DNA of 12,484 bases. Source: Azonexaceae bacterium (GTDB taxonomy: Bacteria; Pseudomonadota; Gammaproteobacteria; Burkholderiales; Rhodocyclaceae). The stretch's first letter is position 1. Each line of letters begins with the position of its first letter. Positions 1-9,954 of this stretch are shown here, piece by piece. The position numbers and the translations under genes are program-made. Under the pieces are notes generated by a model. The model was not told the DNA's origin and searched no databases. It saw only the letters and a list, made by a program, of their open reading frames with translations. The DNA lies in assembly GCA_009469665.1 (NCBI GenBank), contig SSTB01000044.1, positions 1 through 12,484 on the forward strand, given 5' to 3'.

Positions 1-1
1 G

Positions 2-541
2 CAGCTCCTCAAATCGAAGCAGATGAAGACCTTCGAGGATCTTTCCCACCGCCTCTGGGAACATACGGCCCATGTGGCCGCCCTGTGCCGCGTCCTGGCG
101 CGCAAGCGGGCCCGCATCAACGGTGACGAGGCCATGTTCGCCGGTCTGGTGCACGACATCGGCGTGTTCTACCTCATGTCCCGGGCGGCCAATTTTCCCG
201 AGTTCGCCGCCGACCGGGTGCAGGTCCATAGCCTCCTGGTGGGCTGGCACGACAATATCGGCCACGCCCTGCTGTCCGCCCTGGGGCAGCCGGAAAGCGT
301 CTGCGTCGCGGTGCAGGAGCACGAGTCGGATCGCGACGTGGGCGAGATCAAGACCCTCTCCGATGTGCTCTACGTGGCCAATAAGATCGCCAACCGCACC
401 AGCACATGGCGCGATGCGGAAATCGACGGCGAAATCGACACCTCGGTCCTCGACAGCATCTTCGATGCCGAGACCCTGGCGGAAATCATCGAGGAGTCGG
501 AAGAAGAGGTGCAGTCCCTGAAGGCCGCCCTGGGCGGCTGA
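2..541 (+). CDS. HDOD-domain protein, C-terminal part (5' end outside window)
   Basis: The reading frame is open from base 2 without a stop, so the gene begins upstream; the first in-window ATG (23) lies inside the conserved region and is unlikely to be the real start. The visible part is the second half of an HDOD domain, a non-catalytic relative of the HD phosphohydrolases found in bacterial signalling proteins. Counting from the ATG at 23, there is an LWEH helix (residues 11-14), an AGLVHDIG motif (40-47) that keeps the HD pair, a second His region (about 70-78), an EHE-type segment near 100 and an acidic C-terminal helix. HDOD proteins usually act as regulatory scaffolds in stress, motility or cyclic-di-GMP signalling; many have an extra N-terminal domain such as EAL or a receiver, which cannot be judged here. 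The family call is firm; the function is unknown. Confidence 0.8.
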   Translation, partial: QLLKSKQMKTFEDLSHRLWEHTAHVAALCRVLARKRARINGDEAMFAGLVHDIGVFYLMSRAANFPEFAADRVQVHSLLVGWHDNIGHALLSALGQPESVCVAVQEHESDRDVGEIKTLSDVLYVANKIANRTSTWRDAEIDGEIDTSVLDSIFDAETLAEIIEESEEEVQSLKAALGG

Positions 542-549
542 GAGCCGGC

Positions 550-566
550 CGCCGGCGCAGCCGGCG
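550..566 (+). terminator. Weak candidate terminator hairpin after the HDOD gene
   Basis: A perfect 7-bp GC stem (CGCCGGC / GCCGGCG) closes a 3-nt GCA loop nine bases after the HDOD stop codon. Only TTT follows before G-rich sequence, so intrinsic termination would be inefficient. It may instead attenuate read-through into kup, whose ribosome-binding site lies about 20 nt further on. Confidence 0.3.
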
Positions 567-595
567 TTTGCGGGCGCGGGGAATACGGGGGATTC

Positions 596-2488
596 ATGAG
601 TCAACACGAAACGGCCGGCGACGTCACCGGCAAGCGCCTCGCCGCCCTCGCCCTGGCGGCGCTGGGCGTGGTTTACGGCGATATCGGCACCAGTCCGCTC
701 TACGCCATGAAGGAAGTCTTCGCCGGCAATCATCCGATTCCGGTGAGCGAGGCCAACCTCTTCGGCGCCCTGTCCCTCTTCTTCTGGGCGCTGATTCTGG
801 TGGTGTCGGTGAAGTACGTCATGTTCATCATGCGGGCCGACAACAGGGGCGAGGGGGGCATCATGGCCCTCATAGCCCTTGCCCTGCGCGATGTCCAGGG
901 CAAGCCGGGTCAGGCCAAAACAGTGGCCATCGTGGGCATCCTGGGGGCCGCCATGTTTTACGGGGACGGCATGGTCACGCCGGCCATTTCGGTGCTCGCT
1001 GCGGTGGAGGGGCTCGAAGTGGCGGCCCCGGGGCTGCATGCCTACGTGATTCCGGTCACGCTGCTCGTGCTGTTTGCGCTCTTTTTCGTCCAGAAGAGCG
1101 GCACCGGCAAGATGGGCATCGCCTTCGGCCCCGTCATGCTTCTGTGGTTCGCCACCCTCGCCGTGCTGGGTATCGTCAATATCGCGGCCAACCCGACCAT
1201 CCTGCACGCCCTCAGCCCGGTCTATGGTGTCGAATTCCTCCTGGCCAACAAGGCCATGGCCCTGGTGGCCATGGGCAACGTGGTCCTGGCGGTGACCGGG
1301 GCGGAGGCGCTCTACGCCGACATGGGCCACTTCGGCCGCAAACCCATTTCCCGGGCCTGGTTCGCCTTCGTGCTGCCGGCCCTGGTGCTCAACTACTTTG
1401 GCCAGGGCGCGCTCATCCTGGGCGATGCGGAAGCGGCCAAGAATCCCTTCTACCTTTCGGCCCCCGAGTGGGCGCTCTATCCCCTCATCGGCCTCGCCAC
1501 CCTGGCGACGGTGATCGCCTCCCAGGCCGTCATCTCGGGGGCCTTCTCGGTGACCCGCCAGGCCATGCAGCTCGGCTTCGTGCCCCGCCTGGAGGTGCAG
1601 CACACCTCCGAGAAGCAGCAGGGCCAGATCTATCTTCCGGCGGTCAACTGGGGACTCATGGTGGCGGTGATGATCCTCGTCCTGGGCTTCAAGTCCTCCA
1701 ACAACCTCGCGGCCGCCTACGGCATCGCCGTCACCGGCGACATGGTCATCACCTCCCTGCTCGCTACCGTGGTCGTCGCCCGCGCCTGGGGTTGGGGCTG
1801 GCCCCGCTCCATCGCGCTGTTTTCCTGCTTCCTGGCCGTGGAACTCGTTTTCCTGGCTGCCAATATCCTGAAGATTCCCGACGGCGGCTGGTTCCCCCTG
1901 GTGGCCGGCATAGGCGTCTTCGTCCTCATGACCACCTGGAAGCGCGGGCGCCAGTTGCTGTCGGACCGGCTCAAGGGCGAGCGCCTGGAACTCGCCCCCT
2001 TCATCGAATCCCTCGCCATGTCCATGCCCACCCGGGTGCCCGGTACGGCGGTCTTTCTCAACGCGGACCCCAAGGGTGTTCCCCACGCCCTCCTGCACAA
2101 TCTGATGCACAACAAGGTGCTGCACGAGCGGGTCGTGCTGCTCTCGGTCCAGTTCTACGATCTGCCCTACGTCCCGGAGATCGATCGTATCGAAGTCAAG
2201 AAAATGCGGGAAAACTTCTGGAGCGTCGTCGTCCAGTACGGCTTCATGGACGAACCCGACATCCCCGCCGCCCTGGAGCGCTGCACCGAGGCGGGCCTGG
2301 AGTGTTCGGCCCTGGATACCTCCTACTTCATCGGCCGCGAAACCCTCATCCCCAAGCTGGACTCCGATATGGCCTTCTGGCGCGAAAAGCTCTTCGTCGC
2401 CCTGTTCCGCAATGCGGGGTCGGCCACCGCCTACTTCCGCATTCCCACCAACCGGGTGGTCGAGCTGGGGACTCAGGTGTCGCTCTGA
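596..2488 (+). CDS. kup: Low-affinity potassium uptake transporter Kup (KUP/HAK/KT family)
   Basis: The product is 630 aa, the usual length for bacterial Kup. This inner-membrane transporter takes up K+ together with H+. The N-terminal signature GVVYGDIGTSPLYA (residues 24-37) is diagnostic and is followed by the conserved RADNRGEGGIMAL loop. About 12 hydrophobic membrane segments cover roughly residues 15-460, and a soluble cytoplasmic domain of about 170 residues ends the protein, as in the family. The ATG at 596 has a strong Shine-Dalgarno sequence (GGGGGA, about 3 nt upstream). It lies 54 bp after the HDOD gene on the same strand, and no clear promoter is visible in that gap. Downstream it converges on rfaE2. 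No frameshift or missing motif was seen. Confidence 0.96.
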   Translation: MSQHETAGDVTGKRLAALALAALGVVYGDIGTSPLYAMKEVFAGNHPIPVSEANLFGALSLFFWALILVVSVKYVMFIMRADNRGEGGIMALIALALRDVQGKPGQAKTVAIVGILGAAMFYGDGMVTPAISVLAAVEGLEVAAPGLHAYVIPVTLLVLFALFFVQKSGTGKMGIAFGPVMLLWFATLAVLGIVNIAANPTILHALSPVYGVEFLLANKAMALVAMGNVVLAVTGAEALYADMGHFGRKPISRAWFAFVLPALVLNYFGQGALILGDAEAAKNPFYLSAPEWALYPLIGLATLATVIASQAVISGAFSVTRQAMQLGFVPRLEVQHTSEKQQGQIYLPAVNWGLMVAVMILVLGFKSSNNLAAAYGIAVTGDMVITSLLATVVVARAWGWGWPRSIALFSCFLAVELVFLAANILKIPDGGWFPLVAGIGVFVLMTTWKRGRQLLSDRLKGERLELAPFIESLAMSMPTRVPGTAVFLNADPKGVPHALLHNLMHNKVLHERVVLLSVQFYDLPYVPEIDRIEVKKMRENFWSVVVQYGFMDEPDIPAALERCTEAGLECSALDTSYFIGRETLIPKLDSDMAFWREKLFVALFRNAGSATAYFRIPTNRVVELGTQVSL

Positions 2489-2554
2489 GCCCGCTCTCCG
2501 CAGGCTTGCGCGCCTACAGTGACGATGAACAGGGGCCGGGAGGCCGCGGCGCGT

Positions 2555-2716
2555 GTAGTCAGTCAGATAGGTTCAGCGGTGTTCGGCCCGACCCGCATCC
2601 CCACTCGCTTCGTCGCTCATCCTCGCCATAGCTTCGGCTATGGCTGCGGTTTGCCTCGCGCGATCGGGGCGCGGATGGGCGCCTCGGCATCGACGCCAAC
2701 CGATCTGACCGACGAC
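2555..2716. repeat. Large imperfect palindromic intergenic element
   Basis: The two ends of this stretch are inverted copies: 2558-2573 (GTCAGTCAGATAGGTT) matches the reverse complement of 2698-2713 at 14 of 16 positions, and TAGTC occurs just outside on both sides with a 2-nt offset. Inside, the arms are partly complementary (CATCC and CCCC..TCGC blocks in both), and the centre is a perfect 8-bp stem with a UUCG loop. The right arm ends beside the rfaE2 stop codon. It may be a MITE- or REP-like repeat, a bidirectional transcription terminator between convergent genes, or both. The rest of the gap (2489-2554) shows nothing recognisable. Confidence 0.55.
2625..2644. terminator. Perfect UUCG-capped hairpin between convergent kup and rfaE2
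   Basis: GCCATAGC (2625-2632), the loop TTCG, then GCTATGGC (2637-2644) form a perfect 8-bp stem. The C(UUCG)G cap is an exceptionally stable RNA tetraloop and can form from either strand. There is no T-run directly after it on either strand, so it is not a textbook intrinsic terminator. Its position between two convergent genes makes a transcription-end or mRNA-stabilising role plausible. Confidence 0.4.
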
Positions 2717-3207
2717 TAAAGGCGGCGGATTTTTTCCAGGACCGCGGTGGTGGAGGTCTGGTGCAGGAAGGGGATGGAATGCACCGTGCCTCCCCAGCCC
2801 TGGACTTCCGGGGCGCCGACGATGCGCTCCACGGGCCAGTCGCCGCCTTTGACCAGGACGTCGGGGCGGCAGGCGAGGATGGGTTCGATGGGGGTGTCGG
2901 CATCGAACCAGGTGACCAGGGCGATGCATTGCAGGGCCGCCATGACGGCCAGGCGGTCGGCAAGGCCGTTCACAGGCCGGTCCGGGCCCTTGCCCTGACG
3001 GCGAACCGAATCGTCACTGTTGAGGGCCACCACCAGCGAGGCCCCCAGGGCCGCCGCCTGGGCCAGGTAGGTGACGTGCCCCCGGTGCAGGATGTCGAAA
3101 CAGCCGTTGGTGAAGACCAGGGGCCGGGGGAGGGCCGCGCAACGCTCGGCCAGGGCAGCCGGCGGGCAGATTCTGGCCTCGAAGGCCGGTGTGGGATATC
3201 CCGCCAC
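2716..3207 (-). CDS. rfaE2: D-glycero-beta-D-manno-heptose 1-phosphate adenylyltransferase
   Basis: This 163-aa stand-alone enzyme corresponds to the C-terminal domain of E. coli HldE. It transfers AMP from ATP to heptose-1-phosphate to make ADP-heptose for the LPS inner core, in the cytoplasm. Nucleotidyltransferase signatures are clear: TNGCFDILHRGH near residues 33-44 (with the HxGH nucleotide-binding motif), NSDDSVRRQGKGPDRP, DVLVKGGDW and a C-terminal HSIPFLHQTSTT. The start is a GTG at 3207, 10 bp after the stop of the dual-BON gene; its Shine-Dalgarno is weak, so translation may be coupled to the upstream gene. No ATG lies near the N-terminus. It is the last gene of the yraN operon. 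The separate kinase RfaE1 is not in the window. The TAG stop abuts the palindromic element. Confidence 0.93.
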   Translation of the reverse strand: MAGYPTPAFEARICPPAALAERCAALPRPLVFTNGCFDILHRGHVTYLAQAAALGASLVVALNSDDSVRRQGKGPDRPVNGLADRLAVMAALQCIALVTWFDADTPIEPILACRPDVLVKGGDWPVERIVGAPEVQGWGGTVHSIPFLHQTSTTAVLEKIRRL

Positions 3208-3217
3208 GACTGGCGTT

Positions 3218-3886
3218 TCAGCGCGCCGCCGGCGCTTCCACCGGGGCCGGGGTCGGGGCGGGCTTGGCTTCCGACCGGTTGGCGGCCGAGGAATCGAGGC
3301 GCTTCGTCTCGCTTTCCGCCACCACTTCCATCACATTGACCACCTTGCGTACGCCGGTCGTGGTCCGGGTGACTTGAACCGCCGCCTGGGCTTCCCGGTC
3401 ATTGACCACACCCAGCAGGAAGACGACCCCTGCCTCGGTGACCACCTTGACGTGATTGGCCGAGAACTGGCCGGAATCGACAAAGCGGGCCTTGACCTTG
3501 GAAGTGATGTAGGTGTCGTTGCTGCGGCCCGAGAGCGAGGACGAGGGGCCGACATAAAGTTCGTTCCACACGCCCTGTACGCCTTCCACGCCGCGCACCA
3601 GCTCGCCGATGCGGGCCTTGTTGTCCTCGCTGGGCGTCTCGCCGCTGATGAGAACCTTGCGGTTGAAGCTGGTGATGTTGACGTGGTTTTCCTTGCCGAA
3701 TTTGTCCGAAATGCGGCTCAAAGCCTTCCATTCGATGGTTTCGTCGTCGGTCTGGGTGGCGATGGAGCGGCGGTCGAGGGCCGCCAGGACGCCGACGGTG
3801 ACGCCGGTGGCCACGGCGGTGACGCAGCCCTGCAGGGTGGGAAGGGTGGCGGCGAGAAGCGCGGCGGAAAGGATGATTTTTTTCAT
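3218..3886 (-). CDS. dolP: Dual-BON-domain outer-membrane lipoprotein (DolP/YraP-like)
   Basis: The product is 222 aa. A lipoprotein signal peptide ([17 protein letters not shown], lipobox LQGC, lipidated Cys21) precedes two BON domains, at about residues 45-112 and 122-190, each with the typical V..G.V.......I pattern. A low-complexity Pro/Ala tail ([15 protein letters not shown]) ends the protein. DolP of E. coli binds anionic phospholipid and supports outer-membrane integrity and the BAM complex; the same role is inferred here from domain order and locus. I chose the ATG at 3886 rather than an in-frame start 13 codons upstream because it begins the signal peptide, overlaps the gmhA stop as ATGA, and has GGGAG upstream. 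Translational coupling to gmhA is likely. The next gene, rfaE2, follows after 10 bp. Confidence 0.9.
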   Translation of the reverse strand: MKKIILSAALLAATLPTLQGCVTAVATGVTVGVLAALDRRSIATQTDDETIEWKALSRISDKFGKENHVNITSFNRKVLISGETPSEDNKARIGELVRGVEGVQGVWNELYVGPSSSLSGRSNDTYITSKVKARFVDSGQFSANHVKVVTEAGVVFLLGVVNDREAQAAVQVTRTTTGVRKVVNVMEVVAESETKRLDSSAANRSEAKPAPTPAPVEAPAAR

Positions 3887-4476
3887 TCTTCGACTCCCAG
3901 AAGAAGGCTGTCGATGCCGTCGCACAGACAGTGCACGATGAGAAGGTGGGTTTCCTGGATGCGGGCGGTACGTTCCGCCGGCACGCAGAGGTGGATGTCA
4001 TCGTCGCGCAACAGGTCGGCGATCTGCCCGCCGCCCCGGCCGGTGAGGGCGATGACGCGCATGTCCGCGTCGTGGGCGGCCGAGATGGCTTCGATGACGT
4101 TGCCGGAATTGCCCGAGGTGGAAATGGCCAGAAGCACATCGCCGCCGTGACCCAGGGCGCGTACCTGGCGGGAGAAAACCTGGTTGAAGGAATAGTCGTT
4201 GGCGACGGCGGTGAGGATGGAGGTGTCGACGGTGAGGGCGATGGCCGCCAGTTCCTGCCGCTCGGCCTCGAAGCGCCCCACCAACTCGGCGGCGAAGTGC
4301 TGGGCGTCGGCGGCGGAACCGCCGTTGCCGCAGGCCAGGATCTTGTTGCCGTTGACCAGGGCCGCCGTCATGATCTCGACCGCCGCGGCCACCGGTGCGG
4401 CCAGGGTTTCGACGGCATTCAACTTGGTATGGGCGCTGTCCTCGAAATGGCGGGCGACGCGGGCGATCAGATCCAT
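3883..4476 (-). CDS. gmhA: SIS-domain phosphoheptose isomerase (GmhA; DiaA-like)
   Basis: The product is 197 aa. GmhA converts sedoheptulose-7-phosphate to D-glycero-D-manno-heptose-7-phosphate, the first step of ADP-heptose synthesis. SIS motifs are clear: [21 protein letters not shown] (split around residues 49-69), ISTSGNS (118-124) and a C-terminal [15 protein letters not shown]. His60, Glu64, Gln174 and His182 match the zinc/catalytic residues known in E. coli GmhA (H61, E65, Q172, H180). The close paralogue DiaA, a DnaA-binding replication initiator found at the equivalent E. coli locus, is the main alternative. Retention of the second His and the presence of rfaE2 in the operon favour the isomerase. 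It starts 94 bp after the HIRAN gene and overlaps the dual-BON gene by ATGA. Confidence 0.88.
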   Translation of the reverse strand: MDLIARVARHFEDSAHTKLNAVETLAAPVAAAVEIMTAALVNGNKILACGNGGSAADAQHFAAELVGRFEAERQELAAIALTVDTSILTAVANDYSFNQVFSRQVRALGHGGDVLLAISTSGNSGNVIEAISAAHDADMRVIALTGRGGGQIADLLRDDDIHLCVPAERTARIQETHLLIVHCLCDGIDSLLLGVEE

Positions 4477-4502
4477 GTTTTATTCCGCAAAAAAGTTGCC
4501 GG

Positions 4503-4508
4503 ATTCTA
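4503..4508 (-). promoter_or_regulatory. Candidate -10 box for gmhA-dolP-rfaE2
   Basis: On the minus strand TAGAAT lies 26 nt before the gmhA ATG, in the only sizeable gap of the operon. No good -35 is found at 16-18 nt; a TTGGTT lies too far upstream (24 nt). The sequence context (GCTAGAATCC) resembles the pyrC -10 region in this window (GCTAAAATGCC). It would be an internal promoter for the heptose genes. Confidence 0.33.
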
Positions 4509-4570
4509 GCATCGCGGTCCGGGAGGCGCTGTAACCAACGGTAAGGCGGTGGGGGGTGAGAGGCGAGGGG

Positions 4571-4996
4571 TCAGAGTTGGGCGAGGACTTCGATTTCCAC
4601 GCGGCGCCAGGGGTCCGGGTCGTCGCGCAGGGTGGCGATGCGGGCGACCAGGGGCTCGCCGCGGTCCAGAGCTGCGGCGACGACGCGATTGGCAGCCCGG
4701 GGCAGGTAACCCAGCTTTCTTCCCCGCCATTCGACCCGGATGGCGCGCCGGTCGTGGCGGTTGTCCGGCTCACGCACCAGGGTCAGCAGGTCGCCGACGC
4801 GCAGGCCCTCGCGCACCTCATCCAGGGCGTGGTACTGGGCGCCGGCCAGGGGGGAACGCTGCACCAGGATGCGGACGGCTTCTTCTGCCAGGGCGGGAAG
4901 TACCGCCCCGGGAAAGAGCCCTAGGGAGGCGGCCAGCAGGCCGATCCGCAGGCTACGTCGGAAAATCGGGGCGTCCAAGGTGGGGCGAAAGCTCAT
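4571..4996 (-). CDS. Secreted HIRAN-domain protein
   Basis: The product is 141 aa. An N-terminal signal peptide is visible: basic residues at 13-17 (RRSLR), a hydrophobic stretch 18-36, and a likely cleavage after ALA (residue 37). The rest is essentially one HIRAN domain (about residues 48-122), with G..YHAL, EPDNRHDRRAIRV and KLGYLPRAAN as the family hallmarks. HIRAN domains are best known in eukaryotic HLTF/Rad5 helicases, where they bind DNA 3' ends; small stand-alone bacterial versions have no established function. The ATG at 4996 was chosen because it starts the signal peptide and overlaps the yraN stop as ATGA; the frame is open further upstream but only antisense to other genes. Its place in an envelope operon fits an exported protein. 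Confidence 0.85.
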   Translation of the reverse strand: MSFRPTLDAPIFRRSLRIGLLAASLGLFPGAVLPALAEEAVRILVQRSPLAGAQYHALDEVREGLRVGDLLTLVREPDNRHDRRAIRVEWRGRKLGYLPRAANRVVAAALDRGEPLVARIATLRDDPDPWRRVEIEVLAQL

Positions 4997-5364
4997 TCGT
5001 CGGCGCGAAAGGCGTCGCGCATCCATTCCAGGCTGCGCCCGGCGGGATCGGCCAGAAGCACGCAGTCGAAGCGGCAGGGGCCTTCCGGGCGCCCGGCTAG
5101 GTAATGCCGGGCGGCGAGGACGAGACGGCGGCGCTTGGCGCCGTCGATGCTGGCGGCTGCCCCACCGAAGTCCGCCCGGCTGCGCAGGCGGACCTCGACG
5201 AAGACCAGGGTGGCGCCGTCGCGGCAGATGAGGTCGATTTCGCCGCCGCGGATGCGGAAATTGCGTTCCAGCACGGAGAGACCCCGCGCTTCCAGGAAGC
5301 GGGCCGCCAGGGCCTCGGCTTCGCGGCCGCGAAGGGTGGTGGTATCTTGAGGCTTTGCGGGCAT
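4993..5364 (-). CDS. yraN: YraN family (UPF0102) nuclease-fold protein
   Basis: The product is 123 aa, the usual family length. The fold is that of a PD-(D/E)XK-type nuclease: GGEIDLICRDG (Glu42, Asp44), LVFVEVRLR (Glu57), then a Lys/Arg helix (GAKRRRLVLAARHYL) and RFDCVLL. The family is widely conserved beside rsmI, but its role remains unclear; a nuclease function is inferred from the fold. The ATG at 5364 is preferred. A start at 5394 would add ten unconserved residues, overlap the rsmI start codon, and lie upstream of the transcription start implied by the TACAAT box at 5393-5398. It heads the minus-strand operon and overlaps the HIRAN gene by ATGA. Confidence 0.88.
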   Translation of the reverse strand: MPAKPQDTTTLRGREAEALAARFLEARGLSVLERNFRIRGGEIDLICRDGATLVFVEVRLRSRADFGGAAASIDGAKRRRLVLAARHYLAGRPEGPCRFDCVLLADPAGRSLEWMRDAFRADE

Positions 5365-5372
5365 GGGTCGCG

Positions 5373-6198
5373 ATGACGATTGAATCCGGTGCATTGTACG
5401 TGGTGGCGACGCCGGTGGGGAATCTGGCGGACCTCAGCGAGCGCGCCCGGGAGGTGCTGACCGGGGTGGCTTGGGTGGCGGCAGAGGATACCCGCCACAG
5501 CCAGCCCCTCCTGCGCCATGTCGGCTCCCGGGCCCGGCTTCTGGCCGCCCACGAACACAATGAGCGCGAAGCGGCAGCGCGCATCGTCGAACTCCTGAGC
5601 AGCGGAGAGGCGGTGGCCCTGGTGAGCGACGCCGGAACCCCCGGGGTGTCCGACCCCGGCGCACGCGTCGTCGCTGCGGTGCGGGCCGCCGGCCATCGGG
5701 TCATCCCCCTGCCCGGGCCTTGTGCTGCCGTGGTGGCCCTCTCGGCCTCAGGGTTCGACGATCCCCATTTCCTTTTTTACGGCTTTCTTCCTCCCAAGGC
5801 GGTGCAGCGGCGGCAGGCCCTGGCGGTTCTGAAGGACCAGCCCTGGACGGTGGTGTTCTACGAGGCGCCCCATCGGGTGCTGGAGACGGTGAGCGATCTG
5901 GCTGCGCTCTTCGGCGAGAGGCGCCTGCTCATCGGGCGGGAACTGACCAAGTTGTTCGAGACCATCGCCGTCCTGCCCCTGCCGGAGGCCGTGGCATGGC
6001 TTCAGGCGGACCCCCATCGCCTGAAAGGCGAGTTCGTCCTGGCCGTATCCGCCGCCCCGGCCGTCGCGGCGAGCGGCGAAGGCGAGCGCGCGCTGCGCCT
6101 GTTGCTGGCCGACGGTCTTTCCGTAAGTCAGGCCGCCAAGCTCGCTGCGGCAATCAGCGGCGTCGGCCGCAAGGAACTTTACGAAACCGCACTGCGCC

Positions 6199-6221
<23 letters not shown>
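5373..6221 (+). CDS. rsmI: 16S rRNA (cytidine1402-2'-O)-methyltransferase RsmI
   Basis: The product is 282 aa. RsmI uses S-adenosylmethionine to 2'-O-methylate C1402 in the decoding centre of 16S rRNA. Family signatures run in order: LYVVATPVGNLADLSERA at the N-terminus, AAEDTRHSQPLL, LVSDAGTPGVSDPGARVV, PLPGPCAAVVALSASG (the tetrapyrrole-methylase-fold SAM site), FYEAPHRVLETVSDL and RELTKLFE. The ATG at 5373 (MTIESGALY) fits the family; in-frame TTG at 5355 would add six unconserved residues. A weak TATCTT (5343-5348) could be its -10 box, inside yraN. The start is 8 bp from the yraN start on the other strand, the common rsmI/yraN arrangement. The 3' end overlaps the convergent hybrid-kinase gene by 23 bp. 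Confidence 0.96.
5393..5398 (-). promoter_or_regulatory. Candidate -10 box for the yraN operon
   Basis: TACAAT on the minus strand (5 of 6 to consensus) lies 28 nt before the yraN ATG at 5364, inside the beginning of rsmI. It implies a transcript start near 5386 and a short leader of about 20 nt. The -35 position has only a 3-of-6 match. Confidence 0.38.
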
Positions 6222-8672
<2,451 letters not shown>

Positions 8673-8676
<4 letters not shown>

Positions 8677-9788
8677 GACGGGGTGTGGGCGAGGGCGACG
8701 ACGAAGGTCTTGTTGAAGAATTCGATGGGTTGGCGGCCGTCGGTGGCGATTTCGCCCAGGGCCAGGACGCCTTCGGGCCGGGTGGCGGTGAACTTGGCCA
8801 GTTCTTCGCCCACCGCAGCCAGTTCCTCGGGGAAGGCATCGCCCAGCATCAGGGCCCGCGAGAAGCAGTCGGAAACCAGGCAGCGGGCCACATCGCCCGG
8901 CGCCGCGCAGGCTGCTACCGCTTCCCGGGCCGCGGCCACCAGACTGCCACGGTCGCCGTGCACCAGGTAGAGAAGGGTGTTTTCGCGCAAATCGGAAAGC
9001 AGGGCGATGCCCTGGTCCGCCTCGTCGACCCCCATGGGATCGCGGATGACGTCTTCGCTGCCGTCGCGACCGATGCCCAGGGGGTAGCTCGAATTGAGAT
9101 CCGGGAAAACCGGGCGGCCGGTCAGGGCGGGGTTTTCGGCTTCCACCTGCTGGCGGTAGAAGCGGCCCGCCGGCTCCCAGTTGAGTTCGAGAAGCTTGCT
9201 GCCCCGGGTGCGCGAGGCGACGAAGGGACCACGCACCCGGCGCCAGCCGTGGCGCACCCGCACGGTGAAGCGCTCCGGCACCAGGATGGTGAGCCCCGCG
9301 TTGGCGAGGGCGCTGCCCGCGGCGAAGAGCGTCGGCGCCACCCTCAGGTCGTGGTAACCCGCGCCGGCGCCGAACTGGGGCAGGCCGTGGCCGTAGAGGT
9401 CGTAAAGCGCTTCGAGCAGGCCGGCGACGTTGGGCCCCAGGCAATCCACCAGGACGATGGACGAAGCATCTCCGCAGCCCTCCAGGGAGGGTGGGGGCTG
9501 GCGCCAAGAGACGCTGCCGGGGGCGAGATCAGCGATGGCCCAGCGGCTCTCTCCCGGCAGGGCGACGACGATGGCGCCCTTGTGGCGCACCGCGCCCCCG
9601 TCGATGAGACCTGGGAATAGGGCACCGCAGGCCCGGATACCGGCGCTTTCCAGCGTCGCCGCGATTTCGGCCAGGGCTTCGCCGTGCCAGTCGGCCAGGA
9701 GAACCAGCCACAGGGGGTGGGCGGCCGCCTCGGGGCGGGCGGCGATGTGCCGCGCCAGATCATCGGGGGTCGAGAAATCAAGGTACAT
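8673..9788 (-). CDS. FIST-domain signal-transduction protein (NosP-like candidate)
   Basis: The product is 371 aa with no signal peptide or membrane segment. The N-terminal half (about 25-190) fits FIST_N, including VLVDCLGPN, a Gly-rich FGAGAGYHDLRVAPTLF (139-155) and HGWRRVRGPF. The C-terminal half (about 205-365) fits FIST_C, including SDCFSRALMLGD (306-317), a LALGEIATDG (342-351) and a final FFNKTFVVAL. FIST domains are small-molecule sensor modules. Stand-alone FIST proteins next to hybrid kinases include NosP, a haem-based nitric oxide sensor, so this is a candidate; His146 lies in the conserved Gly-rich segment, but whether it ligates haem is not known to me. The ATG at 9788 was chosen because upstream in-frame sequence runs through the promoter region. 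It overlaps the kinase gene by ATGA. Confidence 0.87.
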
Positions 9789-9816
9789 GCGCGAGGGCTT
9801 AATTACGGGGCCGCCC

Positions 9817-9845
9817 AGTATTGCAAAGGCTCCCGGCGGAGTCAA
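9817..9845 (-). promoter_or_regulatory. Candidate sigma-70 promoter of the FIST/kinase operon
   Basis: On the minus strand TTGACT (9845-9840, 5 of 6) is followed after exactly 17 nt by AATACT (9822-9817, 4 of 6, keeping the key second A and last T). The -10 box lies 28 nt before the FIST start codon. This is the best-looking promoter in the window and supports the FIST start chosen at 9788. Confidence 0.5.
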
Positions 9846-9924
9846 AGCGCCATTGCCGGGCGGGGGCAGGCGTTTTCCCTCGCATCGGATTCCCATCGGC
9901 GCGCCTGAATGGGCGGCGGGCGGC

Positions 9925-9930
9925 TAAAAT
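9925..9930 (+). promoter_or_regulatory. Candidate -10 box of pyrC
   Basis: TAAAAT (5 of 6) lies 24 nt before the pyrC ATG, which gives a short leader containing GGGAA as ribosome-binding site. No convincing -35 is seen at 16-18 nt. It is divergent from the FIST promoter within the same 166-bp gap. Confidence 0.42.
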
Positions 9931-9954
9931 GCCGTTCTTCCCGGGAAAAACGTC

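Noticed and set aside
406..2631. A 741-codon open frame on the + strand overlapping the HDOD and kup genes
   Set aside because: Its product is a low-complexity Arg/Gly/Pro-rich sequence typical of an off-frame reading of high-GC DNA; kup in the other frame has all family motifs.
3071..4150. A 359-codon open frame on the + strand, antisense to rfaE2, dolP and gmhA
   Set aside because: No recognisable domain, and it is fully opposite three well-supported genes.
5365..5394. Upstream yraN start at 5394
   Set aside because: It would overlap the rsmI start codon, adds ten unconserved residues, and precedes the transcription start predicted from the TACAAT box.
8677..9507. An N-terminal extension of the hybrid kinase up to 9507
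   Set aside because: The extra region is an off-frame reading of the FIST gene; the ATG at 8676 overlaps the FIST stop and begins conserved kinase sequence.
9789..9896. A 36-residue N-terminal extension of the FIST protein
   Set aside because: It would cover the TTGACT-N17-AATACT promoter candidate and adds unconserved Pro/Gly-rich residues.
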